Shown one piece after another: positions 5,887-12,954 of a stretch of DNA of 17,513 bases. A program made the position numbers and the translations under genes. The notes under the pieces were generated by a model. The model did not search any database. It was not told the origin of the DNA and was given only the letters and a program-made list of their open reading frames with translations. This DNA comes from an uncultured Oscillospiraceae bacterium (GTDB lineage: Bacteria; Bacillota; Clostridia; Oscillospirales; Oscillospiraceae), in the NCBI GenBank assembly GCA_900756495.1, contig CAAEKI010000028.1, forward strand, positions 1-17,513, given 5' to 3'. The number at the start of each line of letters is the position of its first letter. Position 1 is the stretch's first letter.

Positions 5887-6558
5887 ATGAACAACAAAAT
5901 TTTAATTGTAGAAGACGAGGCGAAACTGCGGGAAGTGCTGTGCGACTATTTCAGCAGCAAAGGGGATTTTCCCACCGAAGCCAGCAATGGGGTACAGGCT
6001 CTCGATCTGATCGATAAGGCTGCGTTTGATGCGGTTTTGCTCGACATCATGATGCCGGAACTGGACGGCCTCTCCGTATGCCGCGCAGTGCGCAGGACAA
6101 ATGACATCCCGATTATTTTCCTTACCGCCCTGTCTGATGAAGAAGATAAGCTGCTCGGTTATGAATTGGGCGCAGATGATTATATTACAAAGCCGTTTAC
6201 GATGTCTGTCCTCTATGCAAAAACGACGGCGCTCATTAAGCGCAATCAGCGCAATATGCTTGCCGGAGACCGCATGGAGGTAAGCGGCATTACGCTTGTG
6301 CTCTCCGCCAGAAAAGTGTTTATCGGTAAAAAGGAGATCCTTTTAACGCCAAAAGAATACGCCCTCCTGCGCTGCCTCATGCAGAATAGAAATATGGTCA
6401 TGAGCAGAGAGCAGCTTTTGGTCAAATGCTGGGGATACGATTACGAAGGCGAGTCCCGGGCGGTCGATACTCATATCAAGCGTCTGAGGGAAAAACTGGG
6501 CGAACGCGCCGCCTGCATCAAAACCGTGATTAAAGCTGGATACAGATTGGAGGATTGA
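5887..6558 (+). CDS. OmpR/PhoB-family two-component response regulator, 223 aa
   Basis: This is a DNA-binding response regulator. The receiver domain (about 1-118) has the acidic pocket E9/D10, phospho-acceptor D53 (in LLDIMMPELDG), T80 (FLTA) and K102 (YITKPF). The C-terminal winged-helix domain (about 128-223) shows LLTPKEYALLRCLMQN, the recognition-helix region SRAVDTHIKRLREKLGE and the terminal hairpin IKTVIKAGYRLED. All catalytic residues are present, so it should be phosphorylatable. The start at ATG 5887 follows AAAGGGGG. The kinase gene begins inside its stop codon (TGATG overlap), so the two are translated together and form a cognate pair. Base composition is lower in GC than in the aro, proS or acc genes. 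The target and signal cannot be read from the sequence. Confidence 0.95.
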   Translation: MNNKILIVEDEAKLREVLCDYFSSKGDFPTEASNGVQALDLIDKAAFDAVLLDIMMPELDGLSVCRAVRRTNDIPIIFLTALSDEEDKLLGYELGADDYITKPFTMSVLYAKTTALIKRNQRNMLAGDRMEVSGITLVLSARKVFIGKKEILLTPKEYALLRCLMQNRNMVMSREQLLVKCWGYDYEGESRAVDTHIKRLREKLGERAACIKTVIKAGYRLED

Positions 6559-8693
6559 TGGTGAGAAAGAAACGGATTCGTTCATTGACTGCCCTCAGTG
6601 TTCGTCTCGGAGCTCTCATCCTTTGCCTTTGGTTTTTGTGTGCGGCTATCATGACCTATGGAACAGCGCAGTATATTTTTGCCGATCTGGTCAGTGCAGG
6701 ATTTGACTTTCCGGAATATGCCGGGCGGTGCGGTGGGCTTGAATTTCTCTATATGTATGGAAGCAAGACCGAGCTGCAGGAGCGCAAAAAAATACCCGGC
6801 GCCATTGAATACGGCATGCTGGAGTCCCTGGCAAGTGGCGGCGTCACGGTATCTGCTCCTTCGTTTACCGGTTATCCGCCAGAGAACCAGTGGAGCATCT
6901 ATTGCGATCAATTCGCAACCTGCAGCACAGCAATTACTTTTCTTGATTCCGAGGGAAAGCCGCTTCATCAAAGCGGTGATTTTATCTATTTCCCTTATGT
7001 GACGGAGCAGGGATGGAGCCGTGCAGGCAAGACGATGCCCACCGAGGGCTATGGGTGGATCGCTCTGAGTGAGGAAAGCGATGAGCGGTATCGCATTTTT
7101 CGTACCGCCTATGCCGAGGCAAACAGTCTTTACGATTATCGCGCACTGCGTCTCACGGGTTATTTTGACGGGAGCCGATTCGAACCGTATGCGCTTGCCG
7201 TCATAGACGACAGCGCCTATCATCGCGCACTGGAAGCGTTTGCCCCTGAAGAAACATCGGAGCTTCATGGAGAGGCCGGAGTGTCGGCCTTCGAGGTCTC
7301 TGATGACGGAAAGACGGCAACGGTCTCTGCATCAGGGACAAGCCATGTGCCGGAACATACGCTTGGCATGCTTGATAATATGGGTCTGCTGGAGTGGGAC
7401 GTCCAATTTGATAATGCCTCAGAGGCTGCTTCTGAACTGGATTTGGTTACCATCTATGCCTTGAGCCCTGAGATGGAGTTATACGATAAAGGCAGCCGTG
7501 TGCGATACCGTGAGGAGACTCATGAGAGCCTGTTGGACCTGCTGTTGAGCATGGACTACTACCTTGATCAAGGAGCTGCCGTTTTCTATCAAGGAGCCTC
7601 TCAGTTCAGCCTTTGGAATCTCATCATCTTCAGTGAGCGAAGCTTTACAGACGATTCTGATTGGGAGCCTGATGAGCCCTACCCTGAGCCGGATTTCACG
7701 CTGATGGCAGCGGTGCAGGCAAGCCCTATCCGCATCGCGATCCGCTTTCTGCGAAATGCGTATCTTCTGACGGGACTGCTGGCGATTGCCGGTTTTCTCA
7801 TGCTGCGCCGCAGCATGAGAAAAAACCTGATACATCCTCTCTGCCAAATCAACCAAGGCATCGCTTCCGGCTGGGTACATTTGCCTGCTCTGCGGGATAA
7901 CGCGCCAAAGTGGTCTGAGCCCTTTGAATTGAGTGAACATTACAAAATCACACAGAATGAACTGCGTCTCAGCAAAAATGAGATTACCCGCTTGAACACC
8001 GCTTTGGAGTATGCCAAAGCCGCCGAACAAAACCGCCGGCAGATGACCTCAAATATTGCCCATGAACTAAAAACGCCTCTGGCCGTTATCCACAGCTATG
8101 CGGAAGGCTTAAAAGAGCACATCGCCGAGGACAAGCGGGACAAATATATCGACGTCATTCTTTCAGAGGCGGCGCGAACCGACGGCATGGTCTTGGAAAT
8201 GCTTGACCTGTCCCGCCTGGAGGCCGGAAAGGTCAAGTTATCCCGGGACGACTTCTCACTCCCTTCGCTTACACGCTCGATCTTTGACAAGTTGGAGCGG
8301 GCGGCACAGGCGAAAGAGCTCCAGATCGAATTTCTGTTTCCCGACGATTTTACGATTACGGCAGATGAAGGCCGGATGGCCCAGGTTATCGAAAATTTTG
8401 CAACAAACGCCGTCAAATACACCCCTGCTGGCGGGCATATCACAGTGAAGATTCAAAACGGGCGTTCTGACACCCTGTTTTCCATTGAAAATGACAGCGC
8501 TCCGCTGTCAAGTGAAGCGCGCAGCAAAATATGGGACACCTTCTACCGGGTGGACGAATCCCGCTCCGGAGGCGGCACCGGTCTTGGCCTTGCCATTGCA
8601 AGGAGCATCATAGAACTCCACGGCGGCAGGTGTTCTGTTCGAAACACAAGGTCGGGCGTTGCGTTCGGCTTTACCATTCCACACCCGATGTAA
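6558..8693 (+). CDS. Membrane sensor histidine kinase with large extracytoplasmic domain, 711 aa
   Basis: The cognate kinase of the preceding regulator. ATG 6558 overlaps the upstream TGA by one base and has GGAGG five bases before it; the frame also includes TTG 6555. Topology: TM1 at about 12-34, a long extracytoplasmic region of roughly 360 residues, TM2 at about 398-416 (YLLTGLLAIAGFLML), an approximately 80-residue linker with weak HAMP-like and coiled-coil character, HisKA with phospho-acceptor H502 (NIAHELKTPL), then HATPase with N-box N617 (ENFATNAVKY) and GGGTGLGLAIARSI near 670. The G1 position reads ENDSAPLS instead of DxGxG, a variant I recall in Bacillota kinases. The sensor region is rich in Tyr, Glu and Ser and matches no domain I know. 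Its size suggests a large or cell-wall-related ligand, but that is speculation. Confidence 0.95.
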   Translation: MVRKKRIRSLTALSVRLGALILCLWFLCAAIMTYGTAQYIFADLVSAGFDFPEYAGRCGGLEFLYMYGSKTELQERKKIPGAIEYGMLESLASGGVTVSAPSFTGYPPENQWSIYCDQFATCSTAITFLDSEGKPLHQSGDFIYFPYVTEQGWSRAGKTMPTEGYGWIALSEESDERYRIFRTAYAEANSLYDYRALRLTGYFDGSRFEPYALAVIDDSAYHRALEAFAPEETSELHGEAGVSAFEVSDDGKTATVSASGTSHVPEHTLGMLDNMGLLEWDVQFDNASEAASELDLVTIYALSPEMELYDKGSRVRYREETHESLLDLLLSMDYYLDQGAAVFYQGASQFSLWNLIIFSERSFTDDSDWEPDEPYPEPDFTLMAAVQASPIRIAIRFLRNAYLLTGLLAIAGFLMLRRSMRKNLIHPLCQINQGIASGWVHLPALRDNAPKWSEPFELSEHYKITQNELRLSKNEITRLNTALEYAKAAEQNRRQMTSNIAHELKTPLAVIHSYAEGLKEHIAEDKRDKYIDVILSEAARTDGMVLEMLDLSRLEAGKVKLSRDDFSLPSLTRSIFDKLERAAQAKELQIEFLFPDDFTITADEGRMAQVIENFATNAVKYTPAGGHITVKIQNGRSDTLFSIENDSAPLSSEARSKIWDTFYRVDESRSGGGTGLGLAIARSIIELHGGRCSVRNTRSGVAFGFTIPHPM

Positions 8694-8747
8694 CACCGCT
8701 CCATACCGGACGGAAGCATGCCTGTCCCGGCAAGGGGCGGAGCAAAC

Positions 8748-8781
8748 AGGAAACGGCATGGCTGTTGCCATGCCGTTTCCT
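8748..8781. terminator. Perfect 15-bp hairpin between convergent genes
   Basis: AGGAAACGGCATGGC (8748-8762) pairs perfectly with GCCATGCCGTTTCCT (8767-8781) around a TGTT loop. It lies 54 bases past the kinase stop. No U-run follows on either strand (TCAAAAGG on plus), so it may be a weak bidirectional terminator or an RNA 3'-end stabiliser. Confidence 0.5.
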
Positions 8782-8807
8782 CAAAAGGCTGGTATTCCTT
8801 TCCTGCG

Positions 8808-8829
8808 ATCCCCGGCCATCGCCGGGGAT
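8808..8829. terminator. GC-rich hairpin next to the SLH gene stop
   Basis: ATCCCCGGC (8808-8816) and GCCGGGGAT (8821-8829) form a 9-bp stem with a 4-base loop, 18 bases past the stop of the SLH gene. There is no U-run on the minus strand and only GTTTCT on the plus strand, so it is a possible but imperfect terminator for either convergent unit. Confidence 0.4.
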
Positions 8830-8847
8830 GTTTCTGCGCGTATTGTT

Positions 8848-11157
8848 TTAGGATGTGCGGATAATAATGGTAGCCATAAAGGTCCCGCTGGAATAGGCGC
8901 CAAACACCTGGAGCGCATCGTCCTTTTCCAGGCCGTTGAAATAGAAGATCTCACCATTGGCCTCACGGAGTTCGGCTCTGGAGGCGTCAACGTTGACCAC
9001 AGACCCATCAGATATCTGAAGAATGACCACCTGGTCGGCGGTATTGGTATAGATAACGGTTCCAGTAAGGGCCGTGTTATTCTCCGAGGATTTTTCCACC
9101 TCTACGGTAGTTACCTGTCCGCTGACCACTGCCATGGAGATCTGGTCTCCGGGCTTCAGTTCATAGATGGAGACGGCCTTGCCTCCCTTAATCACTGAGA
9201 CGCTGTTGCCAAGCTCGTAGCTCTCACTGCCGCCGTCGGACAGCTTGACATCCACTGTCATCCCGCCGCTCTCCATGGTAATGCGGGTAATGGTGGCCGA
9301 GACATTGGCGCTCTGAGGAACTGCTTCGATTTCTTCCACAACATTATACCGGACGGTGACCACAACCTCGTCGCCCACTCTCAGTTTGTCAATGGAGCTC
9401 TCCTTGTCATCCCGGTAAATAACGGGCAGGTCACTCATATCAATGATATAGGTGACCACGCTCTGATCCTCCAGCGTCACATCAATGGACGTGGTATCAG
9501 ACCCATATAGGATGGCGGAAATCGTACCCTCGGTCGTGGCAGAGCCGGGGTAGGTATCCAGCATGACCACTTGGTTCCCTGAGACCATCAGGGTAGCAAA
9601 CCAGCCGCTCTTTACATTGCGGAAAGCGATATCTTTTCCCTCATAAGTAACCAAGGCGCTGTCTGCCACCTCATAAGTGGTGGCCCTGTTGGTGGAGACG
9701 TCGGACAGCGTAATGGTCCGGGGGCTGACAGTGGAGGCCACCGTCTTAATTGCTCCCTGAACATAGTTGGACACCGTGTCTACCGCCACAGAGGTGATCT
9801 CACCGCTGTCGCTGTCAATTCGCAACGAGACATATTTGCCAACCTGACTGCTGCTCAGGGCGCTCACCAGGCCGTTTACTGACACCGGAGTGCCCGTTGG
9901 AACGGTATAGCGGGTAATGACGCCGTCAAAACTGGATACCTGAAGCGTCTGTCCGCCTGAGGTGCTCCCCACATCGGTGATGATTCCCTTCTCTTCCTGA
10001 CCTCCGCCGATGAGTCTGACGCCGGCCAGATGTCCCATCTCATCCACCAGGCAGGTGGCTTCCGTGTACCCGGCATTCAGATCCAGCAAAGAGGAGTTTC
10101 CCACCTCTCTGCCCACCTGGACCTCGGTAAAGCGGTCAATCGGCAGACGCCTTGTGGTGCCGCTGGATGCGATGGTAATTTCGTCCCTGGTCAGTGCGGA
10201 CACCGTACCTGTGTAGGTTGTCAGAGACCCGCCCAGGCGTACGGAAGTGGCGGTGCCAGAGGTGTTGAAGTTCACCCGGGCATATTCACCGGTCTTGAGG
10301 GACGAGGCCGTGGTAAGCATGTTGTTCTTGTAGATCTGAGCCGAAGCGGGGATTGTAACGCTTTTCACGCCGCTGAGTTCGCTGTTCAAGGTGAGCAGGG
10401 TCGCGCCGTCGCTTCCGGTATTGACCGCCGAAATAACACCCCCGCTCCACGTATTGCTGGTATAGGCGGGCAGTTCGGTAACGATCCCCCGATCTGCCAT
10501 GAAGTCCACCGCCCGGCGCAGCATAGTGGCCATTTCGGCCCGGGTCAGAGAGCCCTTGGGCATAAACTGGTTGGACTCATTTCCTTTGATAATGCCATAG
10601 CTGTTGAGCAGGTATACGTAAGGGCGCAGCGCTGCGGAAATAGAGGTACTGTCGTCAAAGGTAGTATTATAGGAGGTAAGGCTCTCTGCCAAAGGCTCCA
10701 GCTGCATGGCACGGGTCAGGTACATGACCAGCGTCTCCCGGGTAATGGACTTGGAGAGACTTCCTGCATCCTTCAGCGCCTTGAGTTCTGTAGCGGAGAT
10801 AACGCCTGTCTCCAGACATACCGCCATCTCTTCAGAGGCCCACGAGAGCATATCGGAGGGCAGGAGATCTTCCATTTCATCTGCCCAATCGGCGGCGATC
10901 TGGGCCTTGACAGAGGCGGTCAGTCCCGTTGCCCGGGAGCAGAAAAGAAGCGCCTCGCAGTACGTCATTTTATTATCAGGCCGAAAGGACCCGTCGGTAT
11001 ATCCCTTTACTAGGCCCCGATCGGCCACATCCTCCACATCCTCCTTGGACCAGTGGCCGGTCAGATCGGTAAAGTTGGCAGCTCCGGCAGGTATCGTCAC
11101 CAGCGTCAGCGCCACCGCCAGGGTCAGAGCAAGGGCCGCAAATCGTTTCAGTTTCAT
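8848..11157 (-). CDS. Exported surface protein with three SLH motifs and tandem beta-rich modules, 769 aa
   Basis: A secreted S-layer-homology protein expected to be held non-covalently on the cell wall. ATG 11157 is chosen because GGAGGT lies seven bases upstream and a signal peptide follows (KLKR, hydrophobic core 6-22, likely cleavage after AGA at 26). SLH 1 (about 28-75) contains FTDLTGHWSKEDVEDVADRG and GYTDGSFRPDN; SLH 2 (about 85-150) is degenerate; SLH 3 (about 165-225) contains YGIIKGNESNQFMPKGSLTR. From about residue 239 to the end come roughly seven divergent modules of 68-75 residues, each opening with a G-x-I/V-type strand (GTVSAL, GIITDV, GAIKTV, GTISAI, ATITRI, GTVIYT) and closing with a GxVxxV-like strand. 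No catalytic domain is recognised, so an adhesive or structural role is likely. It is convergent with the two-component genes. Confidence 0.92.
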   Translation of the reverse strand: MKLKRFAALALTLAVALTLVTIPAGAANFTDLTGHWSKEDVEDVADRGLVKGYTDGSFRPDNKMTYCEALLFCSRATGLTASVKAQIAADWADEMEDLLPSDMLSWASEEMAVCLETGVISATELKALKDAGSLSKSITRETLVMYLTRAMQLEPLAESLTSYNTTFDDSTSISAALRPYVYLLNSYGIIKGNESNQFMPKGSLTRAEMATMLRRAVDFMADRGIVTELPAYTSNTWSGGVISAVNTGSDGATLLTLNSELSGVKSVTIPASAQIYKNNMLTTASSLKTGEYARVNFNTSGTATSVRLGGSLTTYTGTVSALTRDEITIASSGTTRRLPIDRFTEVQVGREVGNSSLLDLNAGYTEATCLVDEMGHLAGVRLIGGGQEEKGIITDVGSTSGGQTLQVSSFDGVITRYTVPTGTPVSVNGLVSALSSSQVGKYVSLRIDSDSGEITSVAVDTVSNYVQGAIKTVASTVSPRTITLSDVSTNRATTYEVADSALVTYEGKDIAFRNVKSGWFATLMVSGNQVVMLDTYPGSATTEGTISAILYGSDTTSIDVTLEDQSVVTYIIDMSDLPVIYRDDKESSIDKLRVGDEVVVTVRYNVVEEIEAVPQSANVSATITRITMESGGMTVDVKLSDGGSESYELGNSVSVIKGGKAVSIYELKPGDQISMAVVSGQVTTVEVEKSSENNTALTGTVIYTNTADQVVILQISDGSVVNVDASRAELREANGEIFYFNGLEKDDALQVFGAYSSGTFMATIIIRTS

Positions 11158-11202
11158 GAATCGCACCTCCATGTTGCGTAGACCACATTTGTATCCGTAC
11201 AA

Positions 11203-11231
11203 ATTATAGCGGTTCCCCAGTGAAAAAGCAA
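11203..11231 (-). promoter_or_regulatory. Promoter of the SLH protein gene
   Basis: On the minus strand, TTGCTT (11231-11226) and TATAAT (11208-11203) have a 17-base spacer, giving an approximately 40-base 5' leader before ATG 11157. Confidence 0.72.
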
Positions 11232-11298
11232 CCGCATCTTGTTAATTTTGTCAGAGCGCTAATTGCGTCATATGGAGCCCACACCTATCAATTTGTGC

Positions 11299-11327
11299 TT
11301 TACAAAGTCAAAATACGGCGATACAAT
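11299..11327 (+). promoter_or_regulatory. Promoter of the YczE-like gene
   Basis: TTTACA (11299-11304) and TACAAT (11322-11327) have a 17-base spacer, about 58 bases upstream of ATG 11385. Confidence 0.72.
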
Positions 11328-11384
11328 AAATAAAATCCATTATTTTTTGAGATTGACCTATACGGTCGGAGGTGTGGTAAATTT

Positions 11385-12107
11385 ATGAAGCAACGCGGGA
11401 ATAAGCTCCGTCTCCTCTGCCGCCTTCTTGTTTATCTGCTGGGGCTTTTTCTGCTGGCCATGGGCGTGGCCATCTCCATCAATTCCAACCTGGGCGTTTC
11501 TCCAGTCTCCTCGCTGCCCTACATATTCAGCCTCATTCTCAATCTTCCCATGAGCCTGTGTATCGCGGGTGTCTTCGCAGTCTATATCCTGCTGCAAGCA
11601 CTGATTCTCCGCCATTCTTTTAACCCCGTCAGTCTGGTTCAGATTGTGTTCTCTTTTGTCTTTGGCTATTTTACAGATTTATCCAAGTGGATCATCGGTG
11701 ATTTTGCCATCCCCACCTATGCCGGACGGCTGGCCATGCTGGCTGTCAGCGTTGTGCTGATCGCCGTCGGAGTCCACCTGTACGTCAGTGTCAAACTGCT
11801 GCCCATGCCGATGGAGGGCCTGTCCCTGGCCATCTCCTCCAAAACCGGGATTCCCTTTCACAATACAAAAATGATCATCGACTGTCTTGTGGTAGGCGTC
11901 GCCATTGCACTGTCCTTTCTCTTTTTGGGCGGCCTGTCGGGTATTCGCGAGGGAACCGTCATCACCGCCGTCGTGGTGGGAAGGGTCATTGGCCTAATCC
12001 GGCGCCCGCTGGCTCCCCTGCTTCGGCGTCTGTGCCCGGAGACACCCGTGGAATCTATCCAAAGTACGGAACCGGAACTTCTGCCTGACGCCGAACCCGC
12101 TGAATAA
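11385..12107 (+). CDS. YczE-type multi-pass membrane protein, 240 aa
   Basis: An integral membrane protein of the YczE/YitT-like group. Predicted membrane segments: about 9-31 (LLVYLLGLFLLAMGVAISI), 45-75 (one or two segments), 81-103 (VSLVQIVFSFVFGYFTD), 110-133 (LAMLAVSVVLIAVGVHLYV) and 163-200 in one or two passes (LVVGVAIALSFLFLGG). The family-like features are the N-terminal segment AMGVAISINSNLGVSPVSSLPY and the central PMPMEGLSLAISSKTGIPFHNTK region after a VKLLP stretch. The C-terminal 35 residues are polar and acidic (ending LLPDAEPAE), probably cytoplasmic. The biochemical role of the family is not established to my knowledge. GGAGGTG upstream supports ATG 11385. It has its own promoter and terminator, so it is not part of the fatty-acid operon downstream. 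Confidence 0.82.
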   Translation: MKQRGNKLRLLCRLLVYLLGLFLLAMGVAISINSNLGVSPVSSLPYIFSLILNLPMSLCIAGVFAVYILLQALILRHSFNPVSLVQIVFSFVFGYFTDLSKWIIGDFAIPTYAGRLAMLAVSVVLIAVGVHLYVSVKLLPMPMEGLSLAISSKTGIPFHNTKMIIDCLVVGVAIALSFLFLGGLSGIREGTVITAVVVGRVIGLIRRPLAPLLRRLCPETPVESIQSTEPELLPDAEPAE

Positions 12108-12120
12108 AACCTTCGGCTTA

Positions 12121-12157
12121 CCCCCTGCGGAGCTCTCTGCTCCACAGGGGGCTTTTT
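12121..12157 (+). terminator. Intrinsic terminator of the YczE-like gene
   Basis: CCCCCTG and GGAGC (12121-12133, one mismatch between) pair with GCTCC and CAGGGGG (12139-12151) around TCTCT, followed by CTTTTT. Confidence 0.92.
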
Positions 12158-12191
12158 CAGCCCTTCAGCCATATTTTGTTTAAATTCACAA

Positions 12192-12219
12192 TTGACATTT
12201 GGTCCTGCTCTGGTAAAAT
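12192..12219 (+). promoter_or_regulatory. Promoter of the fatty-acid synthesis operon
   Basis: Consensus TTGACA (12192-12197), a 16-base spacer, then TAAAAT (12214-12219) preceded by TG one base upstream (extended -10). Predicted start is near 12226, leaving an 80-base leader to acpP. Confidence 0.82.
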
Positions 12220-12226
12220 GCGCTTA

Positions 12227-12262
12227 AATCATTTTAATTAAATTTATTTAAATAAAATGATT
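12227..12262. promoter_or_regulatory. 36-base AT-rich imperfect palindrome at the FAS operon start
   Basis: AATCATTTTA (12227-12236) is the exact reverse complement of TAAAATGATT (12253-12262). The inner bases continue the symmetry with two mismatched positions per half. It lies immediately downstream of the predicted transcription start. This is a typical place for a repressor operator, and it does not match the FapR or FabT site consensus as I remember them. Confidence 0.6.
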
Positions 12263-12308
12263 GAAATAATGTATGCTGATTACTGAAATAAAAAAGGAGA
12301 CGATTTAC

Positions 12309-12536
12309 ATGTTTGAACAGGTGAAGGCAATTATTGTCGAGACGCTGAACTGCGACGAGTCTCAGGTCACGATGGAGGCCCGGCTGGCTGAAGATCTGGA
12401 GGCGGATTCCCTGGATGCTGTCGAGCTGAACATGGCTATTGAGGAGGCTCTGGGCATCGCTGTGCCTGACGAGGCTCTGGCTGAGGTCAAAACCGTAGGC
12501 GACATTGTCCGCTACCTGGAGGAGCATCAGGGCTAA
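12309..12536 (+). CDS. acpP: Acyl carrier protein, 75 aa
   Basis: ACP carries acyl intermediates of type II fatty-acid synthesis as thioesters on a 4'-phosphopantetheine arm. The modification site is S34 in EADSLDAVEL. The protein is acidic and of standard length, with the family pattern VKAIIVETL at the start and a C-terminal VGDIVRYLEEH helix. ATG 12309 is chosen because AAAGGAG lies eight bases upstream; a frame extension to 12273 would run through the ribosome site. It is the first gene of the operon. Its stop is followed after three bases by the accB start. Placement beside the acc genes supports a fatty-acid rather than a polyketide role. Confidence 0.96.
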   Translation: MFEQVKAIIVETLNCDESQVTMEARLAEDLEADSLDAVELNMAIEEALGIAVPDEALAEVKTVGDIVRYLEEHQG

Positions 12537-12539
12537 CCC

Positions 12540-12950
12540 ATGGAACTGAAGGATATTTTTGCTCTACTGGACCGGTTTGACCGCTCTCCGGCAGCCGTGC
12601 TGGAGTTGGAGATGGACAAGACGCGCCTCCGCTTGGAGAAGGGCGGTGTCTCCCTCTCTGCCGTCCCGACCACCGTCCCTGCCCCTGACATGCCCGCCCC
12701 CGCTGATACCGGAACCATCCTCAAGGCCCCGCTGGTGGGGACCTTTTACGCCGCGCCTGCGCCCGGAGAGGACCCTTTCGTCCGGGTTGGCGACACCGTC
12801 AAAAAGGGCCAGACAGTCTGTGTGCTGGAGGCCATGAAGATGATGAGTGAGGTACCTGCTCCCTGCGACTGTGTCATTGAGGAAGTTTTGATAGAAAACG
12901 GAGATCTGGCCGCCTTCGGTGCACCGCTGTTCCGCATTAAGGAGCTGTGA
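12540..12950 (+). CDS. accB: Biotin carboxyl carrier protein of acetyl-CoA carboxylase (BCCP), 136 aa
   Basis: AccB carries carboxybiotin between the biotin carboxylase and carboxyltransferase halves of acetyl-CoA carboxylase. The layout is standard: an N-terminal helical region (1-40), a Pro/Ala-rich flexible linker (43-57) and the biotinyl domain (60-136) with biotin-accepting K100 in EAMKMMSEV. The domain also shows APLVGTFYAAPAPG and the DTVKKGQ hairpin. At 136 residues it is slightly short for the family because the linker is short. No good ribosome site lies in the 3-base gap after acpP; GGAGGAG inside the acpP end is about 16 bases away, so translational coupling to acpP is likely. Confidence 0.96.
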   Translation: MELKDIFALLDRFDRSPAAVLELEMDKTRLRLEKGGVSLSAVPTTVPAPDMPAPADTGTILKAPLVGTFYAAPAPGEDPFVRVGDTVKKGQTVCVLEAMKMMSEVPAPCDCVIEEVLIENGDLAAFGAPLFRIKEL

Positions 12951-12954
12951 GGTT

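Noticed and set aside
10030..11013. Plus-strand open frame of 327 codons opposite the SLH protein gene
   Set aside because: The minus strand encodes a signal peptide and SLH motifs; the opposing frame has no ribosome site or family features.
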